The notes: generated by a model not told the origin, from the sequence alone. 64,000 nt of DNA from Halonotius roseus (GCF_006861655.1 NZ_SESI01000002.1:248001-312000); one strand, 5' to 3'; counted from the stretch's first letter, positions 8,411 through 16,670 are shown. A program made the numbers and translations.

Positions 8411-9022
8411 ATGCACGGCGTCGGCGACGGCCGGTTTTTCGACCGGTTCGCGCGACTCTACGATTGGGTGATGCCAGCAGCCGACCGGCAGTCACTGGCG
8501 GCAGCCCTCGCGCGGGCCGACGGCGACATCGACCGCGTGCTCGATCTCGGCGGCGGCACCGGCCGAGCGAGCATCGCGGTCGACGCGGGCGAGCGAACTG
8601 TTGTCGACGTTTCCCGCCCCATGCTGACGCGTGCGCGAACCCGAACAGCGAGCGGGCCGGGGCGACCCACCGATCCACCCGGCCCGCTGGGCGCGGTACA
8701 GGGCGACGCGGGCCGACTCCCGATCGGCGACGACGCGGTCGACGCTGCGATCATCGTCGACGCGTTTCACCACATGCCACAGCAAGCAGCGGTTGTCGCC
8801 GAAGCGAATCGCGTGATTCGTCCGGGTGGCGTCCTCGTCGTTCGGGAGTTCAATCCGAGCCACCCGCTGGGCTGGCTACTGGTTCGCGCCGAACACGCGA
8901 TCGGCATGAAATCGACGTTTTACACGCCGGCGGATCTCGCCGACTTGCTCACGGACACCGGTTTTTCAGTCGACGTGCTCGACGCCGGCTTCGAGTATAC
9001 CGTGGTCGGAACGAACCGCTGA
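8411..9022 (+). CDS. Class I SAM-dependent methyltransferase (UbiE/COQ5-like)
   Basis: A 203-residue protein. The N-terminus GRFFDRFARLYDWVMP resembles UbiE-type methyltransferases. Motif I RVLDLGGGTGRASIAVD starts near residue 43, VVDVSRPML is the acidic post-I strand, and DDAVDAAIIVDAFHHM is motif II/post-II. A further strand, VIRPGGVLVVREF, follows. These bind S-adenosylmethionine. The substrate may be a menaquinone precursor or another small molecule, but sequence alone does not fix it. The gene is divergent from the GNAT gene and is followed 51 bases later by a DUF3054 membrane protein. Confidence 0.85.
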   Translation: MHGVGDGRFFDRFARLYDWVMPAADRQSLAAALARADGDIDRVLDLGGGTGRASIAVDAGERTVVDVSRPMLTRARTRTASGPGRPTDPPGPLGAVQGDAGRLPIGDDAVDAAIIVDAFHHMPQQAAVVAEANRVIRPGGVLVVREFNPSHPLGWLLVRAEHAIGMKSTFYTPADLADLLTDTGFSVDVLDAGFEYTVVGTNR

Positions 9023-9073
9023 GCCGTTGGGACGAATCGCTGAACGTTTTACCCCCCAGTCGAAGGATGGGGT

Positions 9074-9460
9074 ATGCTCAACGACCGCGTCGATACGGCC
9101 GGCCTCCCGCTGGCCGTCGGGGATCTGCTGGCGATCCTCGGCGTGTTGACAATCGGCATGATACAGCACAGTACGCTGACGCCCGGCCGCGCGCCCGGTG
9201 TCTACGCGCCGTTCGTGATCGGCTGGCTCGTGGGTGCCGTCGTGATCGGGGCGTACTCGGCGGGAGCCGGCGAGTCAGCGAAGGCGGCGATTCCGCTGGG
9301 GATTCGGGCGTGGGTTGTCGCCGCGTTGATCGGCTTCGGCCTGCGGGCGACACCAGTTTTCCCCGGCGATCTCGCGGTCGCGTTCGTAGCGATCACGCTT
9401 GTGCTCACCGGCGGGCTGATCGCCGGCTTCCGGTGGCTCTTTTTCAAAATCGTCGGTTGA
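9074..9460 (+). CDS. DUF3054 family membrane protein
   Basis: A 128-residue protein with four predicted membrane helices (about residues 15-32, 45-63, 75-92, 98-120). The line-up GDLLAILGVLTIGMIQH, PFVIGWLVGAVVIGAY, IRAWVVAALIGFGLR and FVAITLVLTGGLIAGFRW corresponds to DUF3054, a family of unknown function found in actinobacteria and haloarchaea. TTTTA about 24 nt before the ATG is a likely TATA-like box, so the transcript is probably leaderless. It is convergent with the ABC permease; only 16 bases separate the two stops. Confidence 0.8.
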   Translation: MLNDRVDTAGLPLAVGDLLAILGVLTIGMIQHSTLTPGRAPGVYAPFVIGWLVGAVVIGAYSAGAGESAKAAIPLGIRAWVVAALIGFGLRATPVFPGDLAVAFVAITLVLTGGLIAGFRWLFFKIVG

Positions 9461-9476
9461 GAACCCACGACCGTTT

Positions 9477-11084
9477 CTATTCCATTCGATACCCTTCGAC
9501 CGTCCGGCGCGCATAGAGGAACGAAAACAGGCCGAAGGCGACGCCAAGCACCGCCGTTATGACGATCCCAACGCCGCCGAAGACGACCCGCGAGATGCCG
9601 AGCGTGTCGGCAACGAGGTGGGCGATGAAACCGGTGTGGGTGAGCAACAGCGGGAGGGCGACGATAGAAACGATCAGCGAGTAGATGACGAACGCGACCG
9701 TACTCGGAATGATTGCCTTCCGGCTTCGGGAGACGCTGACGGCCTCGTGTCGCGGGAACGCCGCGCCGATCCCCGTCGCTATCGGGCCGGCACAGCCCGC
9801 GGCGACGACCGTCCCGACGGTCAGCGTGGCGACCGTCGTGAGCGACTGCGGGCCCAGAACCCCGAGTACGGCGACCGCAAGAGCCGTCGCGGGAAGGCCG
9901 ACGAGCGCGCCCGCGGCGATGTGACCGCCGACAAGTGCGCGAGCCGGGCTGGGGCTCAACACTGTCGCGGGCAACACCGCACCCTCGTTGCCAACGATAT
10001 TGAGCGTAAACAACACGCCCGTGATCCACACGCCACAGAACGCCACCAACACCGGGAACGATCCGGCGACGCTGCCGGTCTGGACGGTTTCCATGATCGG
10101 CGTCACCAACACGAACACCGGGTAGATCGCATACGATAGCGAGATCGGCGACCGGCGGGCCCGCGTCCAGTCGACGGCGACGACGCCGGCAATCGGCTGG
10201 GGGAGCCAACTGAGCGACCGACCGCCGGTCGCATCGGTCGGCGTCGCCGTCGATTTGGTCGTTTCGAGCCCGTCGGCATACCAGAGCCAGCCCGCCAGCC
10301 GTGTCAACACGGGCGCGCTGACGGCGAGACCGACGACGGCGACGACAAATCCGCCGGCGACGCGGACAAGCGAGGCCTCGACACCGGCAACAAGGAGGGG
10401 AGCCTCACCAACCCAGCCGATCGGTGTCGGCGCGACAACGTCGAGCAGCGGCGCGAGCACATCGCTTGTCGAATTCGAGAACAGCACGGCGAAATACGCC
10501 AGAAAGCCGGCGACGAAAACGAGGGTTCGGAGCCGGTAGAGCAGCCGCGAGCGGACACCGCCGTTTTTGATAAGGAGGGCGGCACCGACCCCGGCCAGGA
10601 AACCGGTTGTCGCCAGCAACGTGGCCGCCACGAAGAAGACCGGTGCGGCAGCCACCGAGCCGACGCCGACAGCGAAGGCGACCGCCGCCAGCGCGAGAAC
10701 GAGAACTGTCGGGAGACCAAGCACCGTTGCCTCGGCGGCGAGCACCCCTGCAAACAGCTGGCCGTGAGAGATCGTCGTCAACAGCCCATCGCGGTTGTCG
10801 GGATCGAGCAGCGACGTGTAGCCGCGGATCCCACCGAAGACGGCGGCGGCAACCCAGATCCCGACAGCGACCCGTCTGGCGAAATGACCCGGCGTCGACA
10901 CTTCGCCGGTGAGCGCGCCCCCAGCGAAGTACGCACCGCCGACAAGCACACCCACCGCAGGGAGGAGAAACAGCACCATCAACACGATGCCGATCAGTTG
11001 GCTCGGATTGTCCCGCAGCGTCCGCCAGCGGCGGCGGAGCTCGGTGCGACCGATCGTCCGAGTTCGGGCCCACGAAACCGACAT
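9477..11084 (-). CDS. ABC-2-type transporter permease
   Basis: A 535-residue polytopic membrane protein with about twelve hydrophobic segments. The cytoplasmic N-terminus WARTRTIGRTELRRRWRTLR precedes the first helix (IGIVLMVLFLLPAVGVLVGG). A basic loop, VAVDWTRARRSPISLSYAIYP, lies mid-chain, as is common in ABC-2 permeases. The ATPase at 11085-11906 ends exactly where this gene begins, so the two are cotranscribed, probably as one exporter. The substrate is not readable from the sequence. Confidence 0.82.
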   Translation of the reverse strand: MSVSWARTRTIGRTELRRRWRTLRDNPSQLIGIVLMVLFLLPAVGVLVGGAYFAGGALTGEVSTPGHFARRVAVGIWVAAAVFGGIRGYTSLLDPDNRDGLLTTISHGQLFAGVLAAEATVLGLPTVLVLALAAVAFAVGVGSVAAAPVFFVAATLLATTGFLAGVGAALLIKNGGVRSRLLYRLRTLVFVAGFLAYFAVLFSNSTSDVLAPLLDVVAPTPIGWVGEAPLLVAGVEASLVRVAGGFVVAVVGLAVSAPVLTRLAGWLWYADGLETTKSTATPTDATGGRSLSWLPQPIAGVVAVDWTRARRSPISLSYAIYPVFVLVTPIMETVQTGSVAGSFPVLVAFCGVWITGVLFTLNIVGNEGAVLPATVLSPSPARALVGGHIAAGALVGLPATALAVAVLGVLGPQSLTTVATLTVGTVVAAGCAGPIATGIGAAFPRHEAVSVSRSRKAIIPSTVAFVIYSLIVSIVALPLLLTHTGFIAHLVADTLGISRVVFGGVGIVITAVLGVAFGLFSFLYARRTVEGYRME

Positions 11085-11906
11085 CTATCGCTCCGTCGCC
11101 GCCGCGTCGGTCTCGCCAGCGACCTCGCCGGCGTTGCTGTCGGCGACGGCGGTCGCCGCTGTCGACGATTCGGTCGTCACCGAAAGGAACACATCCTCCA
11201 GCGTCGAATCCGCGCCGGCTTCGGCGGCCGCCGTCAGCTCCGACGGCGCGCCCTCGGCGACGAGCTCGCCCTCGTAGAGCACGCCCACGGTGTCGGCGAG
11301 TTCCTCGACGACCGAGAGGATATGCGTCGAGAGAAAGACCGTCTGGCCGTTGTCGGTGAGGTCGTCGATGGCGTTGATGACGGTGCGGGCGGCCCGCGGG
11401 TCGAGCCCGCTTGTCGGCTCATCGAGGAAGACGACCGCGGGTTCATGCAGGAGGGCCTGAATGAGGCCGATCTTCTGGCGCATCCCCTTCGAGTAGTCGT
11501 CGAGCCGGCGGTCGGCGTCATCGGTGAGATCGAAGCGGTCGAGCCACGTCTCGATCCGATCGGCAGCCGGCTCCGGCGGGAGATCGCGGAGGCGGGCGAA
11601 ATATCGAAGCTGTTCGCGGCCGGTGAGTTCGTCGAAAACGGGCGGCTCCTCGGGGAGGTAGCCGACGCGGCTGCGGACGCCGTCGCGGTCGCCGACCGAC
11701 GTACCGAGGATCGCCGCGTCGCCGCTGGTCGGCGTCGTCAGCGTCGTCAACATCCGCATCGTGGTCGTCTTGCCCGCGCCGTTGGGGCCGAGGAAGCCGT
11801 AGACCGATCCCTGGTCGACGGTGAGATCGATCCCGTCGACGACAGCGTCGTCGTCGAAGGTTTTGGTCAGCTCGCTGGCGGTGATCGCCGGCTGATCGTT
11901 GCTCAT
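11085..11906 (-). CDS. ABC transporter ATP-binding protein (ABC-2 type)
   Basis: A 273-residue ATPase. Walker A GPNGAGKTT is near residue 42, the Q-loop region VGYLPEEPPVFDELTGREQL near 85-105, the signature YSKGMRQK near 137, Walker B VVFLDEPTSGLD near 158, and the H-loop FLSTHIL near 190. An Ala/Thr/Glu-rich tail after about residue 235 is typical of haloarchaeal CcmA/NatA-like subunits. It powers the permease encoded immediately downstream with no intergenic base. Drug, Na+ or lipid export are all possible. Confidence 0.9.
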   Translation of the reverse strand: MSNDQPAITASELTKTFDDDAVVDGIDLTVDQGSVYGFLGPNGAGKTTTMRMLTTLTTPTSGDAAILGTSVGDRDGVRSRVGYLPEEPPVFDELTGREQLRYFARLRDLPPEPAADRIETWLDRFDLTDDADRRLDDYSKGMRQKIGLIQALLHEPAVVFLDEPTSGLDPRAARTVINAIDDLTDNGQTVFLSTHILSVVEELADTVGVLYEGELVAEGAPSELTAAAEAGADSTLEDVFLSVTTESSTAATAVADSNAGEVAGETDAAATER

Positions 11907-12131
11907 GACTGATCAATGGAGAGCGGTGTGGTTGCCAACGAAGGCGTCGATGCTGGACGCTCGGAGGGAGGAGGGCCGGACATGTCGATGGGCGTCTGTT
12001 TTGCTGAGTTTCTGATAAACGCTATGATGTGCTGGTTCGGGTCACACGACGGTGCTCCCGGCTGTTGCTTTCTCATACGTTATGACAATGTTTTGTATGG
12101 CCAGCAAGAAGTCACGAGAAAACCACGGAAA
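11907..12131. other. Intergenic region between divergent ABC ATPase and small membrane gene
   Basis: No gene is supported here. The reading frames that cross it have no recognisable domain. A TTTATC at about 12013-12018 on the minus strand could be the TATA box of the ABC operon, but it would give a leader of about 80 nt, so the assignment is weak. The right end carries the operator-like promoter of the gene at 12166. Confidence 0.4.
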
Positions 12132-12162
12132 TTTATTAGTGATTTTACCGTAGTGTACGGTA
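12132..12162 (+). promoter_or_regulatory. TATA box plus 7-bp palindromic operator
   Basis: TTTATTA (12132-12138) is centred 31 nt before the ATG at 12166, the spacing expected for a leaderless archaeal promoter. Directly downstream is a perfect inverted repeat, TACCGTA (12146-12152), spacer GTG, TACGGTA (12156-12162), which ends 3 bases before the start codon. A protein bound there would block the transcription start, so a repressor site is the simplest reading. Confidence 0.6.
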
Positions 12163-12165
12163 GCT

Positions 12166-12381
12166 ATGGCACAGTACTACGACTATGTGCTCGGTGTGAT
12201 CCCGTTGGTGTTGGTCGGCGTGACCTCCCTCCTTTCGATCGCCGGCCTCGATCTCACCATGGCGATCCCAGCGGGGGCCGGCGTTGCCGCGCTCATCATC
12301 GGCCACGCGCTGTTCGTCAACATGCCGACCCGGCCGACAGCGAACACCGCCGACGCGTCCCAGCGAGCAAACGCCGAATAG
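12166..12381 (+). CDS. Small two-helix membrane protein, function unknown
   Basis: A 71-residue protein not recognised as a named family. It has two hydrophobic segments, about residues 7-26 (YVLGVIPLVLVGVTSLLSIA) and 32-52 (MAIPAGAGVAALIIGHALFV), and a short polar tail NMPTRPTANTADASQ. Such two-helix proteins are common and poorly characterised in haloarchaea. The convincing promoter, with a palindrome overlapping the transcription start, suggests a regulated real gene. Confidence 0.65.
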   Translation: MAQYYDYVLGVIPLVLVGVTSLLSIAGLDLTMAIPAGAGVAALIIGHALFVNMPTRPTANTADASQRANAE

Positions 12382-12436
12382 CCCGACAATCACCCCGTGT
12401 CAACCCTTTTTCAGCCCGCGGCGTAGAGGTCGTTGC

Positions 12437-13429
12437 ATGACCGACACGCTGTTTCTCTCCAGCGACGAGATCGGCGGCCTGGCGACGCCCGCGGAGTACG
12501 TCGCCCGCGTCGCCGACGGCTACCGCCAGCGCGGCGCGGGCGCGCCCGCCGAGCCGCGAACCGCGCTGTTCGGCGACGAGCCGCCGGGAATGTTGACGAG
12601 CTACAGCGCGATCCTCCCCGAGGACGGCTACATGGGCGGCTACACCTACAGCGCGGGCTTCGGCGCGGGCGACGCGTGGTTCATGACGCCGCTGTTCGAT
12701 GCTGACAGCGGCGAACCGCTGGCCCTGCTGGACGGCGCGAGCATGAACCCGTTCAAAACCGGTGCGACCGGTGCGGTCGGCGTCGACGCGCTGGCCCGCG
12801 AGGATGCCGACACGGTCGCCGTCATCGGCTCCGGCGCGCAGGCTCGCGGCCAGCTCCGCGCGACGGCGACAGTGCGTGAACTCACCGCAGTCGACGTGTT
12901 CTCGCCCACCGAGGCTCACCGCGAGGCGTTCGCCGATGAAATGACCGAGACGCTCGATGTCACAGCCGTTGATTCGAGCGCGGCTGCCGTCGACGGCGCG
13001 GATATCGTCATCACAGCAACGACCGCCAGCGAACCCGTTTTCGACGGCGACGAGTTGGCCCCCGGCACCCACGTCACCGCGATGGGACAGTACCACCCGA
13101 AGAAGCGCGAACTCGACGCAACGACCATCGAGCGGAGCACCTACGTCCCGGATCTCCGCGACCGCGTCATGCAGGACGCTGGCTCGTTCATCCACGCGGT
13201 CGAATCGGGTGTCGTCGACGAATCACACATCCACGCCGAACTCGGTGATGTCGTCGCCGGCAACGCTGTGGGCCGGACGAGCGACGACGAGATTACCGTC
13301 TTCGACAGCGGCGGGACGGCCATCGAGACGGTCGCCGCAGCGGGCATGCTCTACGAGCGCGCCCGCGAGCAGGGCCTCGGCTCGACAGTTGAGTTCGCAC
13401 CGGCCAGCGACGCGCTGACCGGGAGGTGA
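12437..13429 (+). CDS. Ornithine cyclodeaminase / mu-crystallin family dehydrogenase
   Basis: A 330-residue Rossmann enzyme. The N-terminal domain has RTALFGDEPPGMLTSYSAILP and YTYSAGFGAGDAW. LALLDGASMNPFKTGATGAVG is the conserved family segment (xTxxRTGAxG-like), though here the usual Arg of the RTGA box is Lys (FKTGATG). The NAD(P)-binding motif VAVIGSGAQARGQL follows at about 130-143, then ADIVITATTASEPVF. Family members deaminate ornithine or act as alanine, ketimine or tauropine-type dehydrogenases. The reaction here is open. The start at 12437 is set by a T-rich box about 29 nt upstream. Confidence 0.82.
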   Translation: MTDTLFLSSDEIGGLATPAEYVARVADGYRQRGAGAPAEPRTALFGDEPPGMLTSYSAILPEDGYMGGYTYSAGFGAGDAWFMTPLFDADSGEPLALLDGASMNPFKTGATGAVGVDALAREDADTVAVIGSGAQARGQLRATATVRELTAVDVFSPTEAHREAFADEMTETLDVTAVDSSAAAVDGADIVITATTASEPVFDGDELAPGTHVTAMGQYHPKKRELDATTIERSTYVPDLRDRVMQDAGSFIHAVESGVVDESHIHAELGDVVAGNAVGRTSDDEITVFDSGGTAIETVAAAGMLYERAREQGLGSTVEFAPASDALTGR

Positions 13430-13469
13430 GACGGCGTCAACGACGCTGCGATGCTGCTCGGTCGCCGCG

Positions 13470-14342
13470 CTATTCCTGATCGGTCGCCCGCGACGATGGT
13501 GGCTCGTCGACCGCGAGTTCGCCTGAGAGTTCGTGTTGGGTCGTCGTACTGAGGTCGATACCAGTGTCGTCGAACCGTTCTTTCACGGTGCGAATGTACT
13601 CGGAACGGGTCTCCGAAAACTCCTCGCGGTCGGGGTTGTCGATCCAGAACCGGGACTGCAGGAGTACTGCGGAATCGCCGAGTTCGGCGACTCGTACGGA
13701 GGGCTCGGGATCGTCGAGGATTTCATCGTGGTCGGCGGCCGCAGCGAGGAGGATTCGCGTGGCTTCGTCGATATCGTCGTCGTAGCCGATCCCGACGGTG
13801 TAGGAGATACGCAGCGTCTCGTTGCTCATCCGATTGGTGACCGGCGTCGTCGCCAGCACCGTGTTCGGGACGGTGATCGTCTCGTTGTCGAAGGTGCGAA
13901 CGCGGGTCACGCGAAAGCCGATGTCGTCGATAAAGCCCGCCTTGTCGTCCCACTCGATCCAGTCATCGATGGTGAAGTTACGATCCTGGACGATGAAGAC
14001 GCCGGCGACGAAGTTCGAGATCACGTCCTGGGCGGCGAACCCGACCGCCAGCGTCAGCGCGGCGACGATGAGCGCGGAGCCGCCCAACAGCCCGCCGAAG
14101 CCGGCCGCCGCCGCGCCGACGGCCAGCGTGGCGACGATGACGCCCACGTGGAGCGTCTTCTGGAGAGCCCGCGTGAGCGTCGGGTCGAGGTCGCGGCGGG
14201 CGAACAGCCACGCGACAGCCGGCTCCAGCAGATACCGACCGAGGATGTAGACGACGGCCGAAACGACGAGCAACTCGGCTAGCTGCGCGCCGACGGCGGC
14301 ATATTTCGGCAGGAGGCTGCTGATTGACTGCGGGAGGCCCAT
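13470..14342 (-). CDS. Small-conductance mechanosensitive channel (MscS family)
   Basis: A 290-residue membrane protein starting at MGLPQSISSLLPKY. Three to four helices occupy the first 120 residues, with the pore helix AGFGGLLGGSALIVAALTLAVGFAAQDVISNFVAGVFIV rich in Gly/Ala as in MscS TM3. The beta domain follows with FTIDDWIEW, VTRVRTFDNETITVPNTVL, then an alpha/beta C-terminal domain. MscS channels release solutes on hypo-osmotic shock, relevant for a halophile. A second, divergent MscS gene is at 39844-40800. The upstream gap holds structured element copy B. Confidence 0.9.
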   Translation of the reverse strand: MGLPQSISSLLPKYAAVGAQLAELLVVSAVVYILGRYLLEPAVAWLFARRDLDPTLTRALQKTLHVGVIVATLAVGAAAAGFGGLLGGSALIVAALTLAVGFAAQDVISNFVAGVFIVQDRNFTIDDWIEWDDKAGFIDDIGFRVTRVRTFDNETITVPNTVLATTPVTNRMSNETLRISYTVGIGYDDDIDEATRILLAAAADHDEILDDPEPSVRVAELGDSAVLLQSRFWIDNPDREEFSETRSEYIRTVKERFDDTGIDLSTTTQHELSGELAVDEPPSSRATDQE

Positions 14343-14613
14343 GCCACAACGCCCGGTAACCAGGAACCTAAGGCTTGCTGGTAAATCGGTAGGCGGTGTT
14401 GAGATACGAGCAGCCAAGCAGATGGGTCGGCCGGCTGATCAGCCGCCACCCTGGCGGATTGAAAGGGCGAGACGCTCTCGACGAGCCCGGACGAAGTAAG
14501 CACTGCAGGAGCGAGCGTAGCGAGCGACGAAGCGCGCAACGAGTCCCGGGAGTCGAGAGCGTCGAGGGCTTTCTACCTCCATCCATCTCAGAAAGCTGCT
14601 CGATTAGATCCGA
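14343..14613. other. Intergenic gap holding element copy B
   Basis: No gene is supported. The region starts at the mscS start codon and ends at the pelota stop codon, both on the minus strand. Its centre is the structured element described separately. To the left, a GGCTGATCAGCC palindrome (14432-14443) sits in the same position as the small hairpin before copies A1/A2. Confidence 0.6.
14461..14573 (+). repeat. GAAAG...CTTTC structured element, copy B
   Basis: Opens with GAAAGGGC and closes with GGGCTTTC. The inner stem is a perfect 12-bp pairing: GACGCTCTCGAC (14471-14482) with GTCGAGAGCGTC (14552-14563). The stem has a different sequence from that of copy A1. The inner boxes GACGAAGTAAGCACTGCAG (14490-14508) and GCGCGCAACGAGTCCCGGGAG-like sequence (14532-14552) match the other copies; AAGCACTGCAG is identical to A1 and GAGTCCCGGGAG to A2. 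Between them runs a purine-rich GAGCGAGCGTAGCGAGCGACG segment. Confidence 0.72.
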
Positions 14614-15681
14614 TTACTGCAAGCGATACCGCAGCAGCGCGGCAATTCCACCAAAGCTATCGAGCTGTTGGCCGGGCTGGAAATCCGATGAGAAGACGGT
14701 GATCTCGCCGCCCTGCTGTTCGACCGATTCGATCACGTCGTTGATGTCGAGGTCCCAGTCGCCGTCGCCCTGTCGTTCGTCCCGCAGGCGATTATCGAGT
14801 ATCAGGAGTTCCTCGACCGCGCCGAACTCGGCGGCCTCCTGTACTTCGTCGATCCCGTAGGCCGCTTTCGCGCCGTCGGCAATTCGCTCCATGAGTTCGT
14901 CGATGGTCTCGGCCTCGCGGGCGATCCGGGTTTCGTCCTGCACCTCCTCGACCGCGCCACGTTTCAGGACTTCGTGGACGCCCCGGCCGCCCGCGCTGGA
15001 GGTGTCGACGACGGTGATCAGGTCGGCGAGGTTGCGGTACTCCTCTTCGATGTAGTCGCGGGCGTCCTGCTTCGTGAAGCCAGGGCCGGCGAGGATGATC
15101 GCGTCGGTGTCGAGATGCGAGAGGGCGTCGCCCAACTCGGCGAAGAGTTCGTCGCGCGGGCGGGAGTACTCGCCCTTGCCGGTGGGTTTGGTGAAGGAGG
15201 CGTACTCGTCGACGCCGTACTCCTTGACGAGGTGGATGTAGGCCTCGCCTTCCTCGACGGTGGCGATGGCGACATCGGGGCTGTCGGCGGCCTGTTCGGC
15301 CTCCTCGATGCGCTCGATCTGGTCGGCCTTGAACTGTTTTTCAATCGTCAGTTCGTCGTGAGCCTCGACGTTGAGCGTGTGGTGGTGGCCGAGTTGATCC
15401 TCGCGGGAGCAGCCCGTGATCTCGCCGCCGACGCGCAGCCGGTTGGCGAAGCGGGCGAACTCCACGTCCGAGACTTCGATGGTCACCGAGATGTGTTCGC
15501 GCTGGCCGCCGGTATCGCGCATCTGGTCGTCGTCGCGTTGGATGCGTCTGGTGGTGTCACCGGAGACGAGATCGCCGGGTTCGAGGACGTAGGAGAGATG
15601 CCAGAGGTCGTCGACGGTTTCGGGCGTGAGCGTCAGCCGCTCGCGGCCGGCCTCGCCCTGCCCGCGGCTCGAAATTCGCAT
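14614..15681 (-). CDS. pelA: mRNA surveillance protein Pelota
   Basis: A 355-residue eRF1 paralogue. The N-terminal Sm-like domain starts [22 protein letters not shown] with [24 protein letters not shown], the standard Pelota/Dom34 signature. The central domain lacks the GGQ of release factors, and the C-terminal domain includes [15 protein letters not shown] and ending [11 protein letters not shown]. Pelota with aEF1A or ABCE1 rescues stalled ribosomes. Length fits archaeal Pelota. It is isolated between structured element B and the AT-rich accessory gene. Confidence 0.93.
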   Translation of the reverse strand: MRISSRGQGEAGRERLTLTPETVDDLWHLSYVLEPGDLVSGDTTRRIQRDDDQMRDTGGQREHISVTIEVSDVEFARFANRLRVGGEITGCSREDQLGHHHTLNVEAHDELTIEKQFKADQIERIEEAEQAADSPDVAIATVEEGEAYIHLVKEYGVDEYASFTKPTGKGEYSRPRDELFAELGDALSHLDTDAIILAGPGFTKQDARDYIEEEYRNLADLITVVDTSSAGGRGVHEVLKRGAVEEVQDETRIAREAETIDELMERIADGAKAAYGIDEVQEAAEFGAVEELLILDNRLRDERQGDGDWDLDINDVIESVEQQGGEITVFSSDFQPGQQLDSFGGIAALLRYRLQ

Positions 15682-15731
15682 AGCGGGTGTTCAGGTGGGG
15701 CGGTAACAACGCTTGTGTTCTGTTTTTCGAA

Positions 15732-16091
15732 TTACTGCTCAAAAAACGATTTTGAAGACATAGAAGACCAAGACAAAGACAGCGCAGGCATAGCCGGCTT
15801 AGCTTCTTTGGCTCCTTTTGCGGGTTTGGCAGACTTTGCACTTTTTGCTGGTTTTGCGTGTTTCGCGGGCTTTGCTGGCCCACTACCGCTCGCATTCTCG
15901 GTGAAAAATGCTCTATCTCCCTGAGGATCAATAACCCATCCATTCTTTAGCCAACCTAAGTGCGTTCCAGAGAACGAATATAGCGAGTTGCTACTAATGA
16001 AAGCAACTGGCTCTCCAGTAAAGAGATAAATATCTTTGTTGTTTTCTGTGTAAGCAATTGGTTTCCCACTTTTGTTATAGAATGTTGTCAC
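15732..16091 (-). CDS. 4-fold beta-flower protein with Lys/Ala/Pro repeat tail
   Basis: A 119-residue protein starting at GTG. Residues 1-65 contain four repeats of a short beta unit ending in G-x-P/H-(V/I/L)-A/G-(Y/W/F): FYNKSGKPIAYTE, IYLFTGEPVAFIS, LYSFSGTHLGWLK and VIDPQGDRAFFTE. This is the 4-fold beta-flower domain as I know it. The second half is a basic repeat PAK-PAK-HAK-PAK-SAK-SAK-PAK-GAK-EAK ending SLSWSSMSSKSFFEQ; family members commonly end in an equivalent PAR/PAK repeat and a S-W-S-x-x-S tail. The codons are strikingly AT-rich and the protein is basic, unlike its neighbours, suggesting transfer from a non-halophile. A TATA box 30 nt upstream suggests it is expressed. Function is unknown. 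Confidence 0.8.
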   Translation of the reverse strand: MTTFYNKSGKPIAYTENNKDIYLFTGEPVAFISSNSLYSFSGTHLGWLKNGWVIDPQGDRAFFTENASGSGPAKPAKHAKPAKSAKSAKPAKGAKEAKPAMPALSLSWSSMSSKSFFEQ

Positions 16092-16117
16092 AAACGATAC
16101 GATGTTGTCAATCTCAA

Positions 16118-16124
16118 ATAAATA
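16118..16124 (-). promoter_or_regulatory. TATA box of the beta-flower gene
   Basis: TATTTAT on the minus strand is centred about 30 nt before the GTG start at 16091, implying a leaderless transcript. It lies inside a near-perfect palindrome, TCAAATAAATATTTTGA (16113-16129). Confidence 0.6.
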
Positions 16125-16148
16125 TTTTGAATGTTCTACTTGTCGATT

Positions 16149-16670
16149 CTACTCACGGTTCTGTGTACCTCTCTCGTCACAATTACACCGCGGGTACGCA
16201 TCGGCAAACGCCACCACGTAGGCGTGTGCTGCTTCCGCCAACTCATGCATACCGGCCGCTAAATCACGGCCCGGCCGGTCGAGATCGTAGTAGATTCGCG
16301 CCCGATGCGTCGACCGGAAGGCGTCGATTCGGTCGGGTACGTCAGTGTCCGAAAAGACGCCGCGCGCTGCGATTTCCTCGAACACCTGTCCGTGGCTGCG
16401 GAAATCAGCGGACTCAGCGGCGGTCTGATCGACGAGATAGAACTGAAACGAGCGTTCGATAGCGTTGAACGAGAGTTCGACGATGCTCACGTAGTTGTTC
16501 GTGCCCTGGCGCAGTTGCCGACACGTCCCGAGCATCGCACACGCCTTGCCCAACTGAATGTCGGCGTCGGTTTGCTGCCACGACAGCGAGTCCTGTACCG
16601 GCCCCGTCTCGCCGTCGGCCAGCAGCGATTCGACGTAGTCCACCGCGTCGACAACGTCATCCAGTCCCAT
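16149..16670 (-). CDS. HEPN-domain protein, putative toxin partner of MNT nucleotidyltransferase
   Basis: A 173-residue all-helical protein. Its start overlaps the 3' end of the upstream nucleotidyltransferase gene by 14 bases, so the two are translationally linked. YVSIVELSFNAIERSFQFYLV and the helix ending in DAFRSTHRARIYYDL resemble haloarchaeal HEPN proteins. In HepT-type RNases the active site is RX4-6H; at the matching place here I read R123-A-R-I-Y-Y128, with Tyr where His is expected. The nearest RX6H (Arg135-His142) is in a later helix. It is therefore either a variant active site or a non-nuclease HEPN. A Cys pair (CNC) and acidic tail end the protein. Confidence 0.7.
   Translation of the reverse strand: MGLDDVVDAVDYVESLLADGETGPVQDSLSWQQTDADIQLGKACAMLGTCRQLRQGTNNYVSIVELSFNAIERSFQFYLVDQTAAESADFRSHGQVFEEIAARGVFSDTDVPDRIDAFRSTHRARIYYDLDRPGRDLAAGMHELAEAAHAYVVAFADAYPRCNCDERGTQNRE

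Noticed and set aside
10764-11912. 382-codon open frame opposite the ABC ATPase/permease pair
   Set aside because: Its translation is Arg/Glu-rich without a family; Walker motifs on the opposite strand decide the frame.
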